Below, one piece after another: positions 6,994 to 14,629 of a stretch of DNA of 26,201 nt; the first letter of the stretch is position 1, and each line of letters starts with the position of its first letter. The position numbers and the translations under genes are program-made. The notes beneath the pieces are model-generated. The model did no database searches. It was not told the origin of the DNA and saw only the letters and a list, made by a program, of their open reading frames with translations. Source of the DNA: Pseudomonadota bacterium (GTDB lineage Bacteria > Pseudomonadota > Gammaproteobacteria > Burkholderiales > SHXO01); contig JAEZCG010000068.1 of assembly GCA_023430065.1 (NCBI GenBank), forward strand, positions 1 through 26,201. Reading direction: 5' to 3'.

Positions 6994-7491
6994 ATGAAAC
7001 GCAGCGGGTTCGAGTTCGTGCTCCGTCCCTCCGCGCCCATGGCGTGGATGCTTGCCGCCCTCCATGCGGCGGCTCTGGTGCCGGTGTGGAGCGTCGCGCC
7101 GTGGCCCCCCGCGGGCGCGGTGTTGACGCTGCTCATCGCACTGAGCCTGGCGGGACATCTCCGCGGCGCGCGCACAGCGCGCCGGATTCGTCTGACGACC
7201 ATGGAATCCGGACCGGCCCGTGTGCGCGTGGAGGGTGCCGACGGCGGCGTGCGTCAGGGGATCCTGCACGGGAGTACCTTCGTGTCCGCCCGTTTGGTGA
7301 TCCTGCGCATCCGCGTCCCTGGCGCCTGGCGTTGCGCGAGCATCGCCATAGTGCGCGGGCAGACGGGCGGGGAGGTGCATCGCCGGCTGCGCGTGTGGCT
7401 GCGCTGGTCGGCGATGCCCTCTCCGGGGCGCCCGGCAAAGGCGTCGGACGAACCAAATCCCTCCGGCCCGGTCCCATCGGCCAGACGATGA
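6994..7491 (+). CDS. YgfX-like two-helix inner-membrane protein
   Basis: The 165-residue protein begins MKRSGFEFVLRPSAP. It has a membrane hairpin at about 16-54 (MAWMLAALHAAALVPVWSVA, then AGAVLTLLIALSLAGHL) and a basic cytoplasmic domain ending in a low-complexity tail. The arrangement of a short polar N-terminus, two close helices, an LRxxxA-like basic stretch and a small beta domain fits the YgfX (CptA/DUF1434) family, and that family is found near rpoE in related genomes. Escherichia coli YgfX was described as a toxin interacting with cytoskeletal proteins; no partner antitoxin gene is seen here, so a toxin role is not claimed. ATG 6994 is preferred over ATG 6889 because the extra 35 residues overlap the divergent promoter and ygfZ. 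Confidence 0.6.
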   Translation: MKRSGFEFVLRPSAPMAWMLAALHAAALVPVWSVAPWPPAGAVLTLLIALSLAGHLRGARTARRIRLTTMESGPARVRVEGADGGVRQGILHGSTFVSARLVILRIRVPGAWRCASIAIVRGQTGGEVHRRLRVWLRWSAMPSPGRPAKASDEPNPSGPVPSARR

Positions 7492-7525
7492 CAAGTACAA
7501 CATTCCGGATCGGTTCGGCGGGCGC

Positions 7526-7531
7526 TATACT
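7526..7531 (+). promoter_or_regulatory. Candidate -10 element upstream of rpoE
   Basis: TATACT lies 68 bases before the rpoE ATG. The -35 region at optimal spacing (7503-7508, TTCCGG) is poor. No GGAACTT-type sigma-E element was found near it, so autoregulation is not supported by the sequence. Confidence 0.4.
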
Positions 7532-7541
7532 GGGGCCTCGT

Positions 7542-7567
7542 CGCGCGACCCCGTTCGCGCGTTTTTT
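7542..7567 (+). terminator. Rho-independent terminator-like hairpin in the rpoE leader
   Basis: A 7-bp GC stem, CGCGCGA (7542-7548) with TCGCGCG (7555-7561), has a 6-base loop and is followed directly by six T. It lies after the ygfX-like gene and before rpoE. It may end the upstream transcript or attenuate rpoE expression from the -10 at 7526. Confidence 0.7.
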
Positions 7568-7599
7568 GTTGTCCCCAAGGCCTATCCGAACACGACCGC

Positions 7600-8199
7600 A
7601 TGAGCGACCGTGAGATCGACCAGCAGCTGGTCGAACGCGCCCAGCGAGGGGACAAGCACGCATTCGAGCTGCTGGTGTCGAAGTACCAGCGCAAGCTGGG
7701 ACGCCTCCTCTCGCGTTTCATCCGCGATCCTGCAGAGGTAGAGGACGTGGCGCAGGAGGCCTTCATCAAGGCCTATCGGGCCCTGCCGTCCTTCCGCGGC
7801 GAGAGCGCCTTCTACACCTGGCTGTACCGGATCGGAATCAACACCGCCAAGAACTACCTCGTGGCGATGGGCCGGCGCGCGCCCACGACCACTGAATTCG
7901 ACAGCGAGGATGCCGAGAATTTCGAGGACGGCGAGTATCTCCGGGACGTGAACACCCCGGAAAATGAACTAATGAGCAAACAGATCGCCAAAACGGTCAA
8001 TGACACGATGGAGCAATTGCCCGAGGAATTGCGCACGGCGATCGTCTTGCGCGAGATCGACGGGCTGAGCTACGAAGAGATCGCGACCGTGATGGACTGC
8101 CCGATCGGGACGGTGCGGTCTAGGATATTCCGGGCCCGGGAGACGATTGCCGAGCGCCTGCGCCCGTTGTTGGAAACCAGCAAGGACAAGAGGTGGTGA
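7600..8199 (+). CDS. rpoE: RNA polymerase sigma factor RpoE (sigma-E, envelope stress)
   Basis: This extracytoplasmic-function sigma factor directs transcription of envelope-stress genes when released from RseA. The 199 residues begin MSDREIDQQLVERAQRGDKH. The sigma-2 region spans about 20-95 (DVAQEAFIKAYRALPSFRGE and FYTWLYRIGINTAKN). The sigma-4 helix-turn-helix spans about 135-185 (LPEELRTAIVLREIDGLSYE, then IGTVRSRIFRARE). The length and the LVEKYQRK-like N-terminus match the RpoE/AlgU group. It is followed one base after its stop by rseA, then rseB and degP, the usual regulatory cluster. The start is ATG 7600; the leader carries a terminator-like hairpin. Confidence 0.97.
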   Translation: MSDREIDQQLVERAQRGDKHAFELLVSKYQRKLGRLLSRFIRDPAEVEDVAQEAFIKAYRALPSFRGESAFYTWLYRIGINTAKNYLVAMGRRAPTTTEFDSEDAENFEDGEYLRDVNTPENELMSKQIAKTVNDTMEQLPEELRTAIVLREIDGLSYEEIATVMDCPIGTVRSRIFRARETIAERLRPLLETSKDKRW

Positions 8200-8200
8200 G

Positions 8201-8740
8201 ATGGACAAGCTCTCTGCGCTGATGGACGGCGAACTGCAACTGGCCGACAGCAAACGTCAAATCGAGCGGCTGGAGAACGACCCCGATCTCGCCACGGGGT
8301 GGCAGACCTACCATCTGATCCGCGATGCGCTGCGCGACGAACTGGACCTGAGCCCCGTCTTTTCCCGCAGATTCCACGAGCGCCTGGTTCAGGAACCGAC
8401 CGTTCTTGCGCCGAGGCGACTGGTCCCCCAGCCGATCGTCCGGCACGCATTGCCGATCGCCGCCAGTGTCGCCGGGGTGGCCGTCGTGGCCTGGCTGGCG
8501 CTGTCCTCTCCCGTGACCACAGGCCCGGCGCCACTGGTCGCACAGGTTCGCACGGCGCCCGACGCGCAGCAGGGTCCCGACGCGCAGCAGGGTCTGGCGC
8601 AGATCCCGGCAGGCTCCCGGCACGCAGGCATTCCCGAGTATCTCGTCGCCCATCAGGAGTTCTCGCCGAGTACCGCAATGCAGGGCGTCGCGTCGTACGT
8701 GCGTACGGTGTCCACCGAGGAACCGGCCCAGATCCGATGA
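8201..8740 (+). CDS. rseA: Anti-sigma-E factor RseA
   Basis: This inner-membrane anti-sigma factor holds RpoE at the membrane until it is cleaved by regulated proteolysis. The 179 residues begin MDKLSALMDGELQLADSKRQ, the typical RseA/MucA sigma-binding N-terminus. WQTYHLIRDALRDE follows near 35-48, then one membrane helix at about 87-105 (LPIAASVAGVAVVAWLALSS), then a periplasmic tail. The tail contains a duplicated PDAQQG. A good Shine-Dalgarno (GAGGTGG) sits at the end of rpoE. The rseA stop overlaps the rseB start as ATGA. Sequence identity to RseA is modest, as usual for this fast-evolving family, but position and topology make the call firm. Confidence 0.93.
   Translation: MDKLSALMDGELQLADSKRQIERLENDPDLATGWQTYHLIRDALRDELDLSPVFSRRFHERLVQEPTVLAPRRLVPQPIVRHALPIAASVAGVAVVAWLALSSPVTTGPAPLVAQVRTAPDAQQGPDAQQGLAQIPAGSRHAGIPEYLVAHQEFSPSTAMQGVASYVRTVSTEEPAQIR
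8558..8593 (+). repeat. Exact 18-bp direct repeat inside rseA
   Basis: CCCGACGCGCAGCAGGGT occurs twice in tandem (8558-8575 and 8576-8593), in frame, encoding a doubled PDAQQG in the periplasmic tail of RseA. An exact copy implies a recent duplication in a linker that tolerates length change. Confidence 0.9.
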
Positions 8741-9708
8741 AAGCGTTCGGTAAGACGGTTCTGCCGCTGTTGCTGCTGTCCCAGCTCCTGTTCGTCGGCG
8801 CCGCCCGGGCGGACGCCCTGGGAGATGCCGAGGCGCTTGCTCTCCTGCAACGGATCGCGCAGGCAGCGCGCGAATTGAACTACCGCGGCACCTTCGTCTA
8901 CCAGCACGGAAACCACGCCGAGACCTCGCGCATCACCCATTTCGTCGACCGGTCGGGCGAGTTCGAGAAGCTCGAGACGCTCGACGGGCCTCGCCGGGAG
9001 ATCATCCGAAACAGCGCCGAGATCGTCACGTTCTATGCCGACAGCGGCGTCGTGAAGCGCGAGCGCCGCACCGCGCGCAAGGTCTTTCCGGCGCTGTTGC
9101 CCGAACAGCTCTCGGTGCTGACCCAGTACTACCAGCTGCGCAAGGTCGGCCAGGACCGCATCGCGGGTCACGACGCGCAGGCGCTCATCCTGGAACCGCG
9201 CGACCAGTTCAGATACGGCCACAAGCTGTGGGCGGAACTGAAGACCGGCCTGCTGCTCAAGGCGCGCATGCTGAACGAGCGCGGCGAGGTGATGGAGCAG
9301 TTCCATTTCACCGAAGTCGCGATCGGCGTGCCGCTGACCAAGGATGCAGTGACCCCACGCTTCGCCATACCCGCCTCACCGCAGCGCGAGACGGTCCAGG
9401 TACCGACAGACACCGGTTGGCTGGTGCAGAATCAGCCGGCCGGCTTCAAGAAGATCATGGAACTGCAGCGCCAGAAGCAGACCGGCGGTGGCCTGGTCTC
9501 GCACCTGGTGTTCTCCGATGGCCTCGCGGCGGTATCGGTGTTCATCGAGCCGATGCCCGCGGCCGGGATCGTTCCCGGTCTGACGCATCAGGGGGCCGTG
9601 AGCATCTACACGCGCCCGCTTTCGGATAAGCTCATCACCGTGCTGGGCGAAACGCCTCCCGTGACGGTGATGCAGATCGCCAATTCGGTCTCGCCCAAGT
9701 CGCGGTGA
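8737..9708 (+). CDS. rseB: Periplasmic regulator RseB (MucB)
   Basis: RseB binds the periplasmic domain of RseA and protects it from cleavage; it senses mislocalised lipid and LPS species. The 323 residues start with a signal peptide (MKAFGKTVLPLLLLSQLLFV, Ala-rich cleavage site near 27-29). A lipoprotein-carrier-like domain follows (ALALLQRIAQAARELNYRGT, FVYQHG, RITH). The second domain includes GWLVQNQPAGFKKI and ends with ITVLGETPPVTVMQIANSV. The length matches the family. ATG 8737 overlaps the rseA stop (ATGA), and longer upstream frames read through rseA. Confidence 0.95.
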   Translation: MKAFGKTVLPLLLLSQLLFVGAARADALGDAEALALLQRIAQAARELNYRGTFVYQHGNHAETSRITHFVDRSGEFEKLETLDGPRREIIRNSAEIVTFYADSGVVKRERRTARKVFPALLPEQLSVLTQYYQLRKVGQDRIAGHDAQALILEPRDQFRYGHKLWAELKTGLLLKARMLNERGEVMEQFHFTEVAIGVPLTKDAVTPRFAIPASPQRETVQVPTDTGWLVQNQPAGFKKIMELQRQKQTGGGLVSHLVFSDGLAAVSVFIEPMPAAGIVPGLTHQGAVSIYTRPLSDKLITVLGETPPVTVMQIANSVSPKSR

Positions 9709-9730
9709 GATCGTCCCAGGCGTGACGCGC

Positions 9731-9749
9731 GCCGGCGCATTCCGCCGGC
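9731..9749 (+). other. Short GC-rich hairpin after rseB
   Basis: GCCGGCG (9731-9737) pairs with CGCCGGC (9743-9749) around a 5-base loop, 23 bases after the rseB stop. No T-run follows, so it is not a standard terminator. It could stabilise the 3' end of the rseB message or act with the palindrome just downstream. Confidence 0.5.
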
Positions 9750-9764
9750 ATGCGATCTATTGAC

Positions 9765-9782
9765 GCGCGATCCGGATCGCGC
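9765..9782. promoter_or_regulatory. Perfect 18-bp palindrome upstream of degP
   Basis: GCGCGATCCGGATCGCGC is fully self-complementary and ends 25 bases before the degP ATG, in a 99-base gap. It could be a dimeric regulator's operator or a leader hairpin. No matching regulator is identified in the window. Confidence 0.5.
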
Positions 9783-9807
9783 CTTCTACGATCGAGGACG
9801 CTTGAAC

Positions 9808-11187
9808 ATGCTAAGAAGCCTCCTGCTCCTGGCAATGCTGTGGGCGCCGCTCGGGTTGCTTGCGCAAGGTCGCAACCTGCCCGACTTCGCGGATCTGGCG
9901 GATCAGCAGGGACCGGCCGTGGTGAACATCAGCACGACCTCCAGCCCGCAGGCGGAGCACAGCCTTCCCCCGGGCGCCGAGGAGGACCCGTTCTTCGACT
10001 TCTTCCGGCGCTTCGGCCCCCCGCAACCGCGCGATTACGAGGCGCGCTCACTGGGCTCGGGGTTCATCATCAGTGCCGACGGTCACATTCTGACCAACAC
10101 GCATGTGGTGGAAGCAGCCGAGGAGATCACGGTACGCCTCACCGACAAGCGCGAGTTTCGCGCGAAAGTGGTCGGCACCGACAAACGCACCGACATCGCT
10201 GTGCTCAAGATCGAGGCCAATGCGCTGCCGGTGGTCAAGATCGGTGATCCGGCCGCCTTGCGGGTGGGCGAATGGGTGGTCGCGATCGGCTCGCCCTTCG
10301 GGTTCGACAACACGGTGACGGCAGGGATCGTGAGTGCGAAGGGCCGTTCGCTGCCGCAGGAGAACTTCGTGCCTTTCATCCAGACCGACGTGGCGATCAA
10401 CCCCGGCAATTCCGGCGGGCCCCTGTTCAACATGCGCGGCGAAGTGGTCGGCATCAACAGCATGATCTTCAGCCGGACCGGCGGCTTCATGGGCGTGTCC
10501 TTCGCCATTCCCATCGACGTTGCCGTGGACGTCGCGCAGCAACTGCAGACCGGCGGTCGCGTGAGCCGGGGTCGGATCGGGGTGGTGATTCAGGAGGTGA
10601 CCAAAGAGCTGGCGGAGTCCTTCGGTTTGCCACGGCCGGTCGGGGCACTGGTCAATTCGGTCGAAAAGGGCGGGCCGGCGGACCGGGCCGGCATTCAGGC
10701 CAGCGACGTCATCCTGACCTTCAACAACAAGGAAGTAGTGAGTTCCACTGAGCTGCCCCGTATCGTCGCCAGCGTCCGGCCGGGAACCAAGGTTCCGGTG
10801 CAGGTCTGGCGCAAGGGCGCACCGAAGGAACTGACGGTCGAAGTGGGGGAAACGCCCGATGAGCGCGGCAACCGCCCGCCGCAGGGTAGCCGGCCGTCGA
10901 CGGAGCAGATCGGCAAGCTGGGTCTCACCCTGGCCGAACTGCCGGCGGAGGCCAGGAAGGAACTGAACGTATCCGGCGGCGTGCTGGTCGAGAATGCCGA
11001 GGGTCTGGCTGCCCGCGCGGGCATCCGTCCCGGGGACGTGATCCTCGCGGTCAACAACGTCGAGGTCAAATCGGTGGCGGAACTGACCAAGCTGCTCACG
11101 GGTGGGGAGAAAGGTCGCACCGTGGCGCTGCTCGTCAAGCGCGGACAGAGCTCGATCTACATCCCGCTCAAGCTCAACGGCAACTGA
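9808..11187 (+). CDS. degP: DegP/MucD-type periplasmic serine protease (Do family)
   Basis: This HtrA-type trypsin-like protease/chaperone degrades misfolded envelope proteins and belongs to the sigma-E response. It has 459 residues. A signal peptide (1-20, LRSLLLLAMLWAPLGLLAQ) is followed by the protease domain with the triad His99 (LTNTHVV), Asp129 (TDIAVLK) and Ser202 (NPGNSGGPLFN). Two PDZ domains follow, at about 255-345 and 370-455 (the second with GVLVENAEGLAARAGIRPGD). The two-PDZ layout matches MucD/DegP rather than DegS. ATG 9808 is chosen because the signal peptide begins there and a GAGGAC ribosome site lies nine bases upstream; ATG 9760 would bury the signal peptide. The 261-base gap downstream separates it from lepA. 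Confidence 0.95.
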   Translation: MLRSLLLLAMLWAPLGLLAQGRNLPDFADLADQQGPAVVNISTTSSPQAEHSLPPGAEEDPFFDFFRRFGPPQPRDYEARSLGSGFIISADGHILTNTHVVEAAEEITVRLTDKREFRAKVVGTDKRTDIAVLKIEANALPVVKIGDPAALRVGEWVVAIGSPFGFDNTVTAGIVSAKGRSLPQENFVPFIQTDVAINPGNSGGPLFNMRGEVVGINSMIFSRTGGFMGVSFAIPIDVAVDVAQQLQTGGRVSRGRIGVVIQEVTKELAESFGLPRPVGALVNSVEKGGPADRAGIQASDVILTFNNKEVVSSTELPRIVASVRPGTKVPVQVWRKGAPKELTVEVGETPDERGNRPPQGSRPSTEQIGKLGLTLAELPAEARKELNVSGGVLVENAEGLAARAGIRPGDVILAVNNVEVKSVAELTKLLTGGEKGRTVALLVKRGQSSIYIPLKLNGN

Positions 11188-11313
11188 TACGGGGCGCCTG
11201 AACCGGCATCGCCGCCACGCGCCCGGCCCGGCGCGGAGCCGGTCCGGCGGCCATCCGATCGCGCAGATGGATCGGCGCGGCGCTACCGCGGCGCGCTGCA
11301 CAGCAAAATTCGC

Positions 11314-11319
11314 TAGAAT
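11314..11319 (+). promoter_or_regulatory. Candidate -10 element upstream of lepA
   Basis: TAGAAT lies in the degP-lepA gap, 130 bases before the lepA ATG, in a locally A/T-rich patch (CAAAATTCGCTAGAATC). The -35 match is poor. A small hairpin (GGGAG at 11423-11427 with CTCCC at 11434-11438) lies just before the lepA start. Nothing else is recognised in the 11188-11448 gap. Confidence 0.4.
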
Positions 11320-11448
11320 CCGCGCTTTGCCTTCGCCTGCTCGCGCGGCAGCGTCCCTTGCACCGAACTGCATCCCGCCCTTCGCGCCTTCCGGCGCCCC
11401 TCGCTCCTGTCCTGCGAACCGCGGGAGCCTGACCTCCCAGCGACCCCC

Positions 11449-13242
11449 ATGGAGCACATCCGCAACTTCTCGATCATTGCCCACATCGACCACGGGAAAT
11501 CCACGCTGGCCGACCGTTTCATCCAGCTGTGCGGCGGGCTTTCCGATCGGGAGATGGAGACCCAGGTGCTCGACTCCATGGCGCTGGAGCGGGAACGCGG
11601 CATCACCATCAAGGCGCAGACGGCGGCGCTGCGCTACAAAGCGCGCGACGGCAAGGTCTATCTGCTCAATCTGATCGACACGCCCGGGCACGTCGACTTT
11701 TCCTACGAGGTGTCGCGCTCCCTGTCGGCGTGCGAAGGTGCGCTGCTGGTGGTGGACGCCTCGCAGGGCGTGGAAGCGCAGACTGTCGCGAACTGCTACA
11801 CCGCCATCGAGCAAGGCGTCGAGGTGGTGCCCGTGCTGAACAAGATCGATCTCCCGTCCGCGGAACCGGAGCGCGTCATCGAGGAGATCGAGGACATCAT
11901 CGGCATCGAGGCCGACGACGCCATCCGCTGCAGCGCCAAGACGGGCGATGGCGTGATCGACGTGATCGAGGGTGTGGTCACGCGCATGCCGCCTCCGCGG
12001 GGCGACCCGGAGGCGCCCCTGAAGGCGCTCATCATCGATTCCTGGTTCGACAACTACGTCGGCGTCATCATGCTGGTGCGCGTCGTGGACGGCGTGCTCG
12101 CGCCGAAGGACAAGCTTCTACTCATGTCCACGCAGGCACAGTACCTGTGCGAGCAGGTCGGCGTCTTCACGCCCAAGGCGGTCCAGCGCGAGTCGCTGTC
12201 GGCGGGGGAGGTGGGCTTCGTCGTCGCGGGCGTGAAGGAACTGGGCAACGCCCGCGTGGGCGACACCATCACGCTTGCCTCACGCCGCGCAGCCGAGCCC
12301 CTTCCGGGCTTCAAGGAGATCAAGCCGCAGGTGTTCGCCGGTCTGTATCCGGTCGAGGCGAACCAGTACGATGCGCTGCGCGATGCGCTGGAGAAACTGC
12401 GACTGAACGACGCCTCGCTGCGGTTCGAGCCGGAGACTTCGCAGGCACTGGGATTCGGCTTTCGCTGCGGCTTCCTCGGGCTGCTGCACATGGACATCGT
12501 ACAGGAACGGCTCGAGCGCGAGTACGACATGGATCTCATCACCACCGCGCCGACGGTGGTGTACCAGGTGCAGCTGCGCGACGGTAGCGTGCTCGAGGTG
12601 GAGAATCCCTCACGTCTGCCGGACCTGTCGAAGGTCGAGGAGATCCGGGAGCCGATCATCACCGCCACCATTCTGCTGCCCAGCGACTACGTCGGACCGG
12701 TGATGACCCTGTGCAACAACAAGCGCGGCGTGCAGAAGAACATGCAGTACATGGGGCGGCAGGTGATGCTGACCTACGAACTGCCGCTCAACGAAGTGGT
12801 CATGGACTTCTTCGACAAGCTGAAGTCGGTGAGCCGGGGGTATGCCTCGCTCGACTATGAGTTCAAGGAGTTCAGGGCGGCCGACCTGGTCAAGCTGGAC
12901 ATCCTGATCAACGGTGAGCGGGTCGACGCACTGTCGCTGATCGTTCACCGTGCCACCTCGCAGTTCCGGGGCCGGGAACTGGTCGACAAGATGCGAGAAC
13001 TCATTCCGCGCCAGATGTTCGATGTGGCCGTGCAGGCGGCCATCGGGTCGCACATCATCGCTCGCGAGACGGTGAAGGCGTTGCGCAAGAACGTGCTGGC
13101 GAAGTGCTACGGTGGCGACATCACGCGCAAGCGCAAGCTGCTGGAGAAGCAGAAGGCCGGCAAGAAGCGCATGAAGCAGATCGGGACCGTGGAGATTCCG
13201 CAGGAGGCCTTCCTGGCGATCCTGCAGGTCGAAGGCAAATAG
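11449..13242 (+). CDS. lepA: Elongation factor 4 (LepA) GTPase
   Basis: LepA is a ribosome-associated translational GTPase implicated in ribosome biogenesis and elongation under stress. The 597 residues are the normal length. The GTPase motifs are AHIDHGKST (G1, about 11-19), [10 protein letters not shown] (G2), DTPGHVDF (G3), NKID (G4) and a SAKTG G5. EF-G-like domains II, III and V follow, then the LepA-specific C-terminal domain with [20 protein letters not shown] and KKRMKQIG, which distinguishes it from EF-G and BipA. ATG 11449 gives the canonical [14 protein letters not shown] start. lepB follows after 15 bases, as in many proteobacteria. Confidence 0.98.
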   Translation: MEHIRNFSIIAHIDHGKSTLADRFIQLCGGLSDREMETQVLDSMALERERGITIKAQTAALRYKARDGKVYLLNLIDTPGHVDFSYEVSRSLSACEGALLVVDASQGVEAQTVANCYTAIEQGVEVVPVLNKIDLPSAEPERVIEEIEDIIGIEADDAIRCSAKTGDGVIDVIEGVVTRMPPPRGDPEAPLKALIIDSWFDNYVGVIMLVRVVDGVLAPKDKLLLMSTQAQYLCEQVGVFTPKAVQRESLSAGEVGFVVAGVKELGNARVGDTITLASRRAAEPLPGFKEIKPQVFAGLYPVEANQYDALRDALEKLRLNDASLRFEPETSQALGFGFRCGFLGLLHMDIVQERLEREYDMDLITTAPTVVYQVQLRDGSVLEVENPSRLPDLSKVEEIREPIITATILLPSDYVGPVMTLCNNKRGVQKNMQYMGRQVMLTYELPLNEVVMDFFDKLKSVSRGYASLDYEFKEFRAADLVKLDILINGERVDALSLIVHRATSQFRGRELVDKMRELIPRQMFDVAVQAAIGSHIIARETVKALRKNVLAKCYGGDITRKRKLLEKQKAGKKRMKQIGTVEIPQEAFLAILQVEGK

Positions 13243-13257
13243 AAGAAAGGCAGGCTC

Positions 13258-14175
13258 ATGAACTTTGCCCTGGGGATGTTGATCCTCCTGCTCGTGACCG
13301 GCGGCGTGTGGCTGCTGGACCGGTTCCTTCTTTCCCCCGCCCGCCAGGCGCGCGTCAAGGAGGCGTTGCGCCGCGCCGAACCCAAGCTGGCCCTAAAGAC
13401 TGGAGAGACCCAAGCCGATTACCAAGCCAGGCAGGATGCGGTCCTGGCGGAGGTTCACCAGACCGTGGGGCGCGAGCCCTGGTGGGTGGAGTACTCGAAG
13501 AGTTTCTTCCCCGTGATCCTGCTGGTGTTCGTGCTGCGGTCGTTCCTGGTGGAGCCCTTCAAGATACCGTCGGGCTCGATGATCCCCACCTTGCTGGTGG
13601 GCGACTTCATCCTGGTGAACAAGTTCACCTACGGGATCCGACTGCCGGTCATCAACGCAAAGGTGCTGGAAATCAACCAACCGAAGCGCGGCGAGGTCAT
13701 GGTATTCCGCTATCCGGACGACCCCTCGCTCGACTACATCAAGCGCGTGGTTGGCATCCCGGGCGATGTCGTCGTCTACCGGGACAAGCGGCTGTCCATC
13801 AACGGGCAGCCGGTTCCGCTGGAATCCGCGGGTTCGTTCGAGTATCTGGAGGGTGGGCTGAACTACATTCAGGCCCATCGCTTCAGCGAGCGGCTCGGGG
13901 TGGCCGATCACTCGGTCCTGATCAACCCCAAGGCGCCGCCCGTGCAGTTGTCGAGCGTGCACCAGTTCCCGAACCGCGAAAACTGCGAGTACCGGGAGGA
14001 CGGGTTCGAGTGCAAGGTGCCTGAAGGTCACTACTTCATGATGGGCGACAACCGCGACAGCAGCAGCGACAGCCGCTACTGGGGATTCGTGCCGGATCGC
14101 AACATCGTGGGCAAGGCCTTCATGATCTGGTGGAACTTCGGGGATTTCAGCCGCGTTGGGTCGAGGATTCATTGA
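13258..14175 (+). CDS. lepB: Signal peptidase I (leader peptidase)
   Basis: This membrane serine protease removes signal peptides from exported proteins. It has 305 residues: an N-terminal membrane helix (about 3-20), a cytoplasmic loop, a second helix (about 83-99), then the periplasmic catalytic domain. The Ser-Lys dyad is Ser107 in PSGSMIPTL and Lys162 in YIKRVVGIPGD. The box E motif GDNRDSSSDSRYWG is near the C-terminus. The start at ATG 13258 follows an AGG-rich ribosome site and is 15 bases after lepA. The DUF4845 gene begins 16 bases after its stop. Confidence 0.97.
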   Translation: MNFALGMLILLLVTGGVWLLDRFLLSPARQARVKEALRRAEPKLALKTGETQADYQARQDAVLAEVHQTVGREPWWVEYSKSFFPVILLVFVLRSFLVEPFKIPSGSMIPTLLVGDFILVNKFTYGIRLPVINAKVLEINQPKRGEVMVFRYPDDPSLDYIKRVVGIPGDVVVYRDKRLSINGQPVPLESAGSFEYLEGGLNYIQAHRFSERLGVADHSVLINPKAPPVQLSSVHQFPNRENCEYREDGFECKVPEGHYFMMGDNRDSSSDSRYWGFVPDRNIVGKAFMIWWNFGDFSRVGSRIH

Positions 14176-14191
14176 TGCGGAGGGAATCGCC

Positions 14192-14542
14192 ATGCGCAAG
14201 CAACAAGGGCTGACCGTCACCGGGATGCTGATCGTCTCTGCCGTGCTCGTCTTCGTGGCCATCATCGGCTTCAGGCTCACGCCATCCTACATCGAGTACT
14301 TCACCATCAAGCGCGTGGTGAACGACATCGCCCTGGAGAACCGCGGCGGATCGGTGAAGGAGGTCATGTCGGCGTTCGACCGGCGCGCCCAGATCGACGA
14401 CATCCGCGCCTTGAAGGGCCGCGATCTCGACGTGAGCAAGACCGGAGAAGGCTTCGAGATCCGCGCCGAGTACTCCGTCCTGGTGCCGCTGTTCGCGAAC
14501 GTCAGCGCCCAGATCGACTTCGTGGCGGAGAACACCAACTGA
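14192..14542 (+). CDS. DUF4845 single-helix membrane protein
   Basis: This 116-residue protein begins MRKQQGLTVTGMLIVSAVLV, with a pilin-like short basic N-terminus and one hydrophobic helix (about 10-28), then a small soluble domain (RLTPSYIEYFTIKRVVNDIA). It matches the DUF4845 family, which lies between lepB and rnc in many beta- and gammaproteobacteria and whose function is unknown. ATG 14192 is preferred over ATG 14156, since a CGGAGGGA ribosome site precedes it and the longer form overlaps lepB. Placement after the signal peptidase hints at a membrane or secretion link, but that is only context. Confidence 0.88.
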   Translation: MRKQQGLTVTGMLIVSAVLVFVAIIGFRLTPSYIEYFTIKRVVNDIALENRGGSVKEVMSAFDRRAQIDDIRALKGRDLDVSKTGEGFEIRAEYSVLVPLFANVSAQIDFVAENTN

Positions 14543-14563
14543 TGCCGGAAGGCACACCTCGCC

Positions 14564-14580
14564 CGGCGCGTTGCGCGCCG
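14564..14580 (+). other. Perfect short hairpin upstream of rnc
   Basis: CGGCGCG (14564-14570) pairs with CGCGCCG (14574-14580) around a TTG loop. A flanking CCGGA (14545-14549) and TCCGG (14585-14589) could extend it with internal loops. No T-run follows. It lies in the 5' leader of rnc. Confidence 0.45.
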
Positions 14581-14629
14581 TCTGTCCGGTCGCGAGGATG
14601 GGCCCCGGCTGCAAAGCATTAGCGTGCGG

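Noticed and set aside
7492..7599. Sigma-E-type autoregulatory promoter before rpoE
   Set aside because: No GGAACTT-like -35 with a TCTGA-like -10 at the right spacing was found.
10048..11814. A 588-residue minus-strand frame opposite degP and lepA
   Set aside because: It spans two well-supported genes and their gap, has no recognisable domain, and is typical of long antisense frames in GC-rich DNA.
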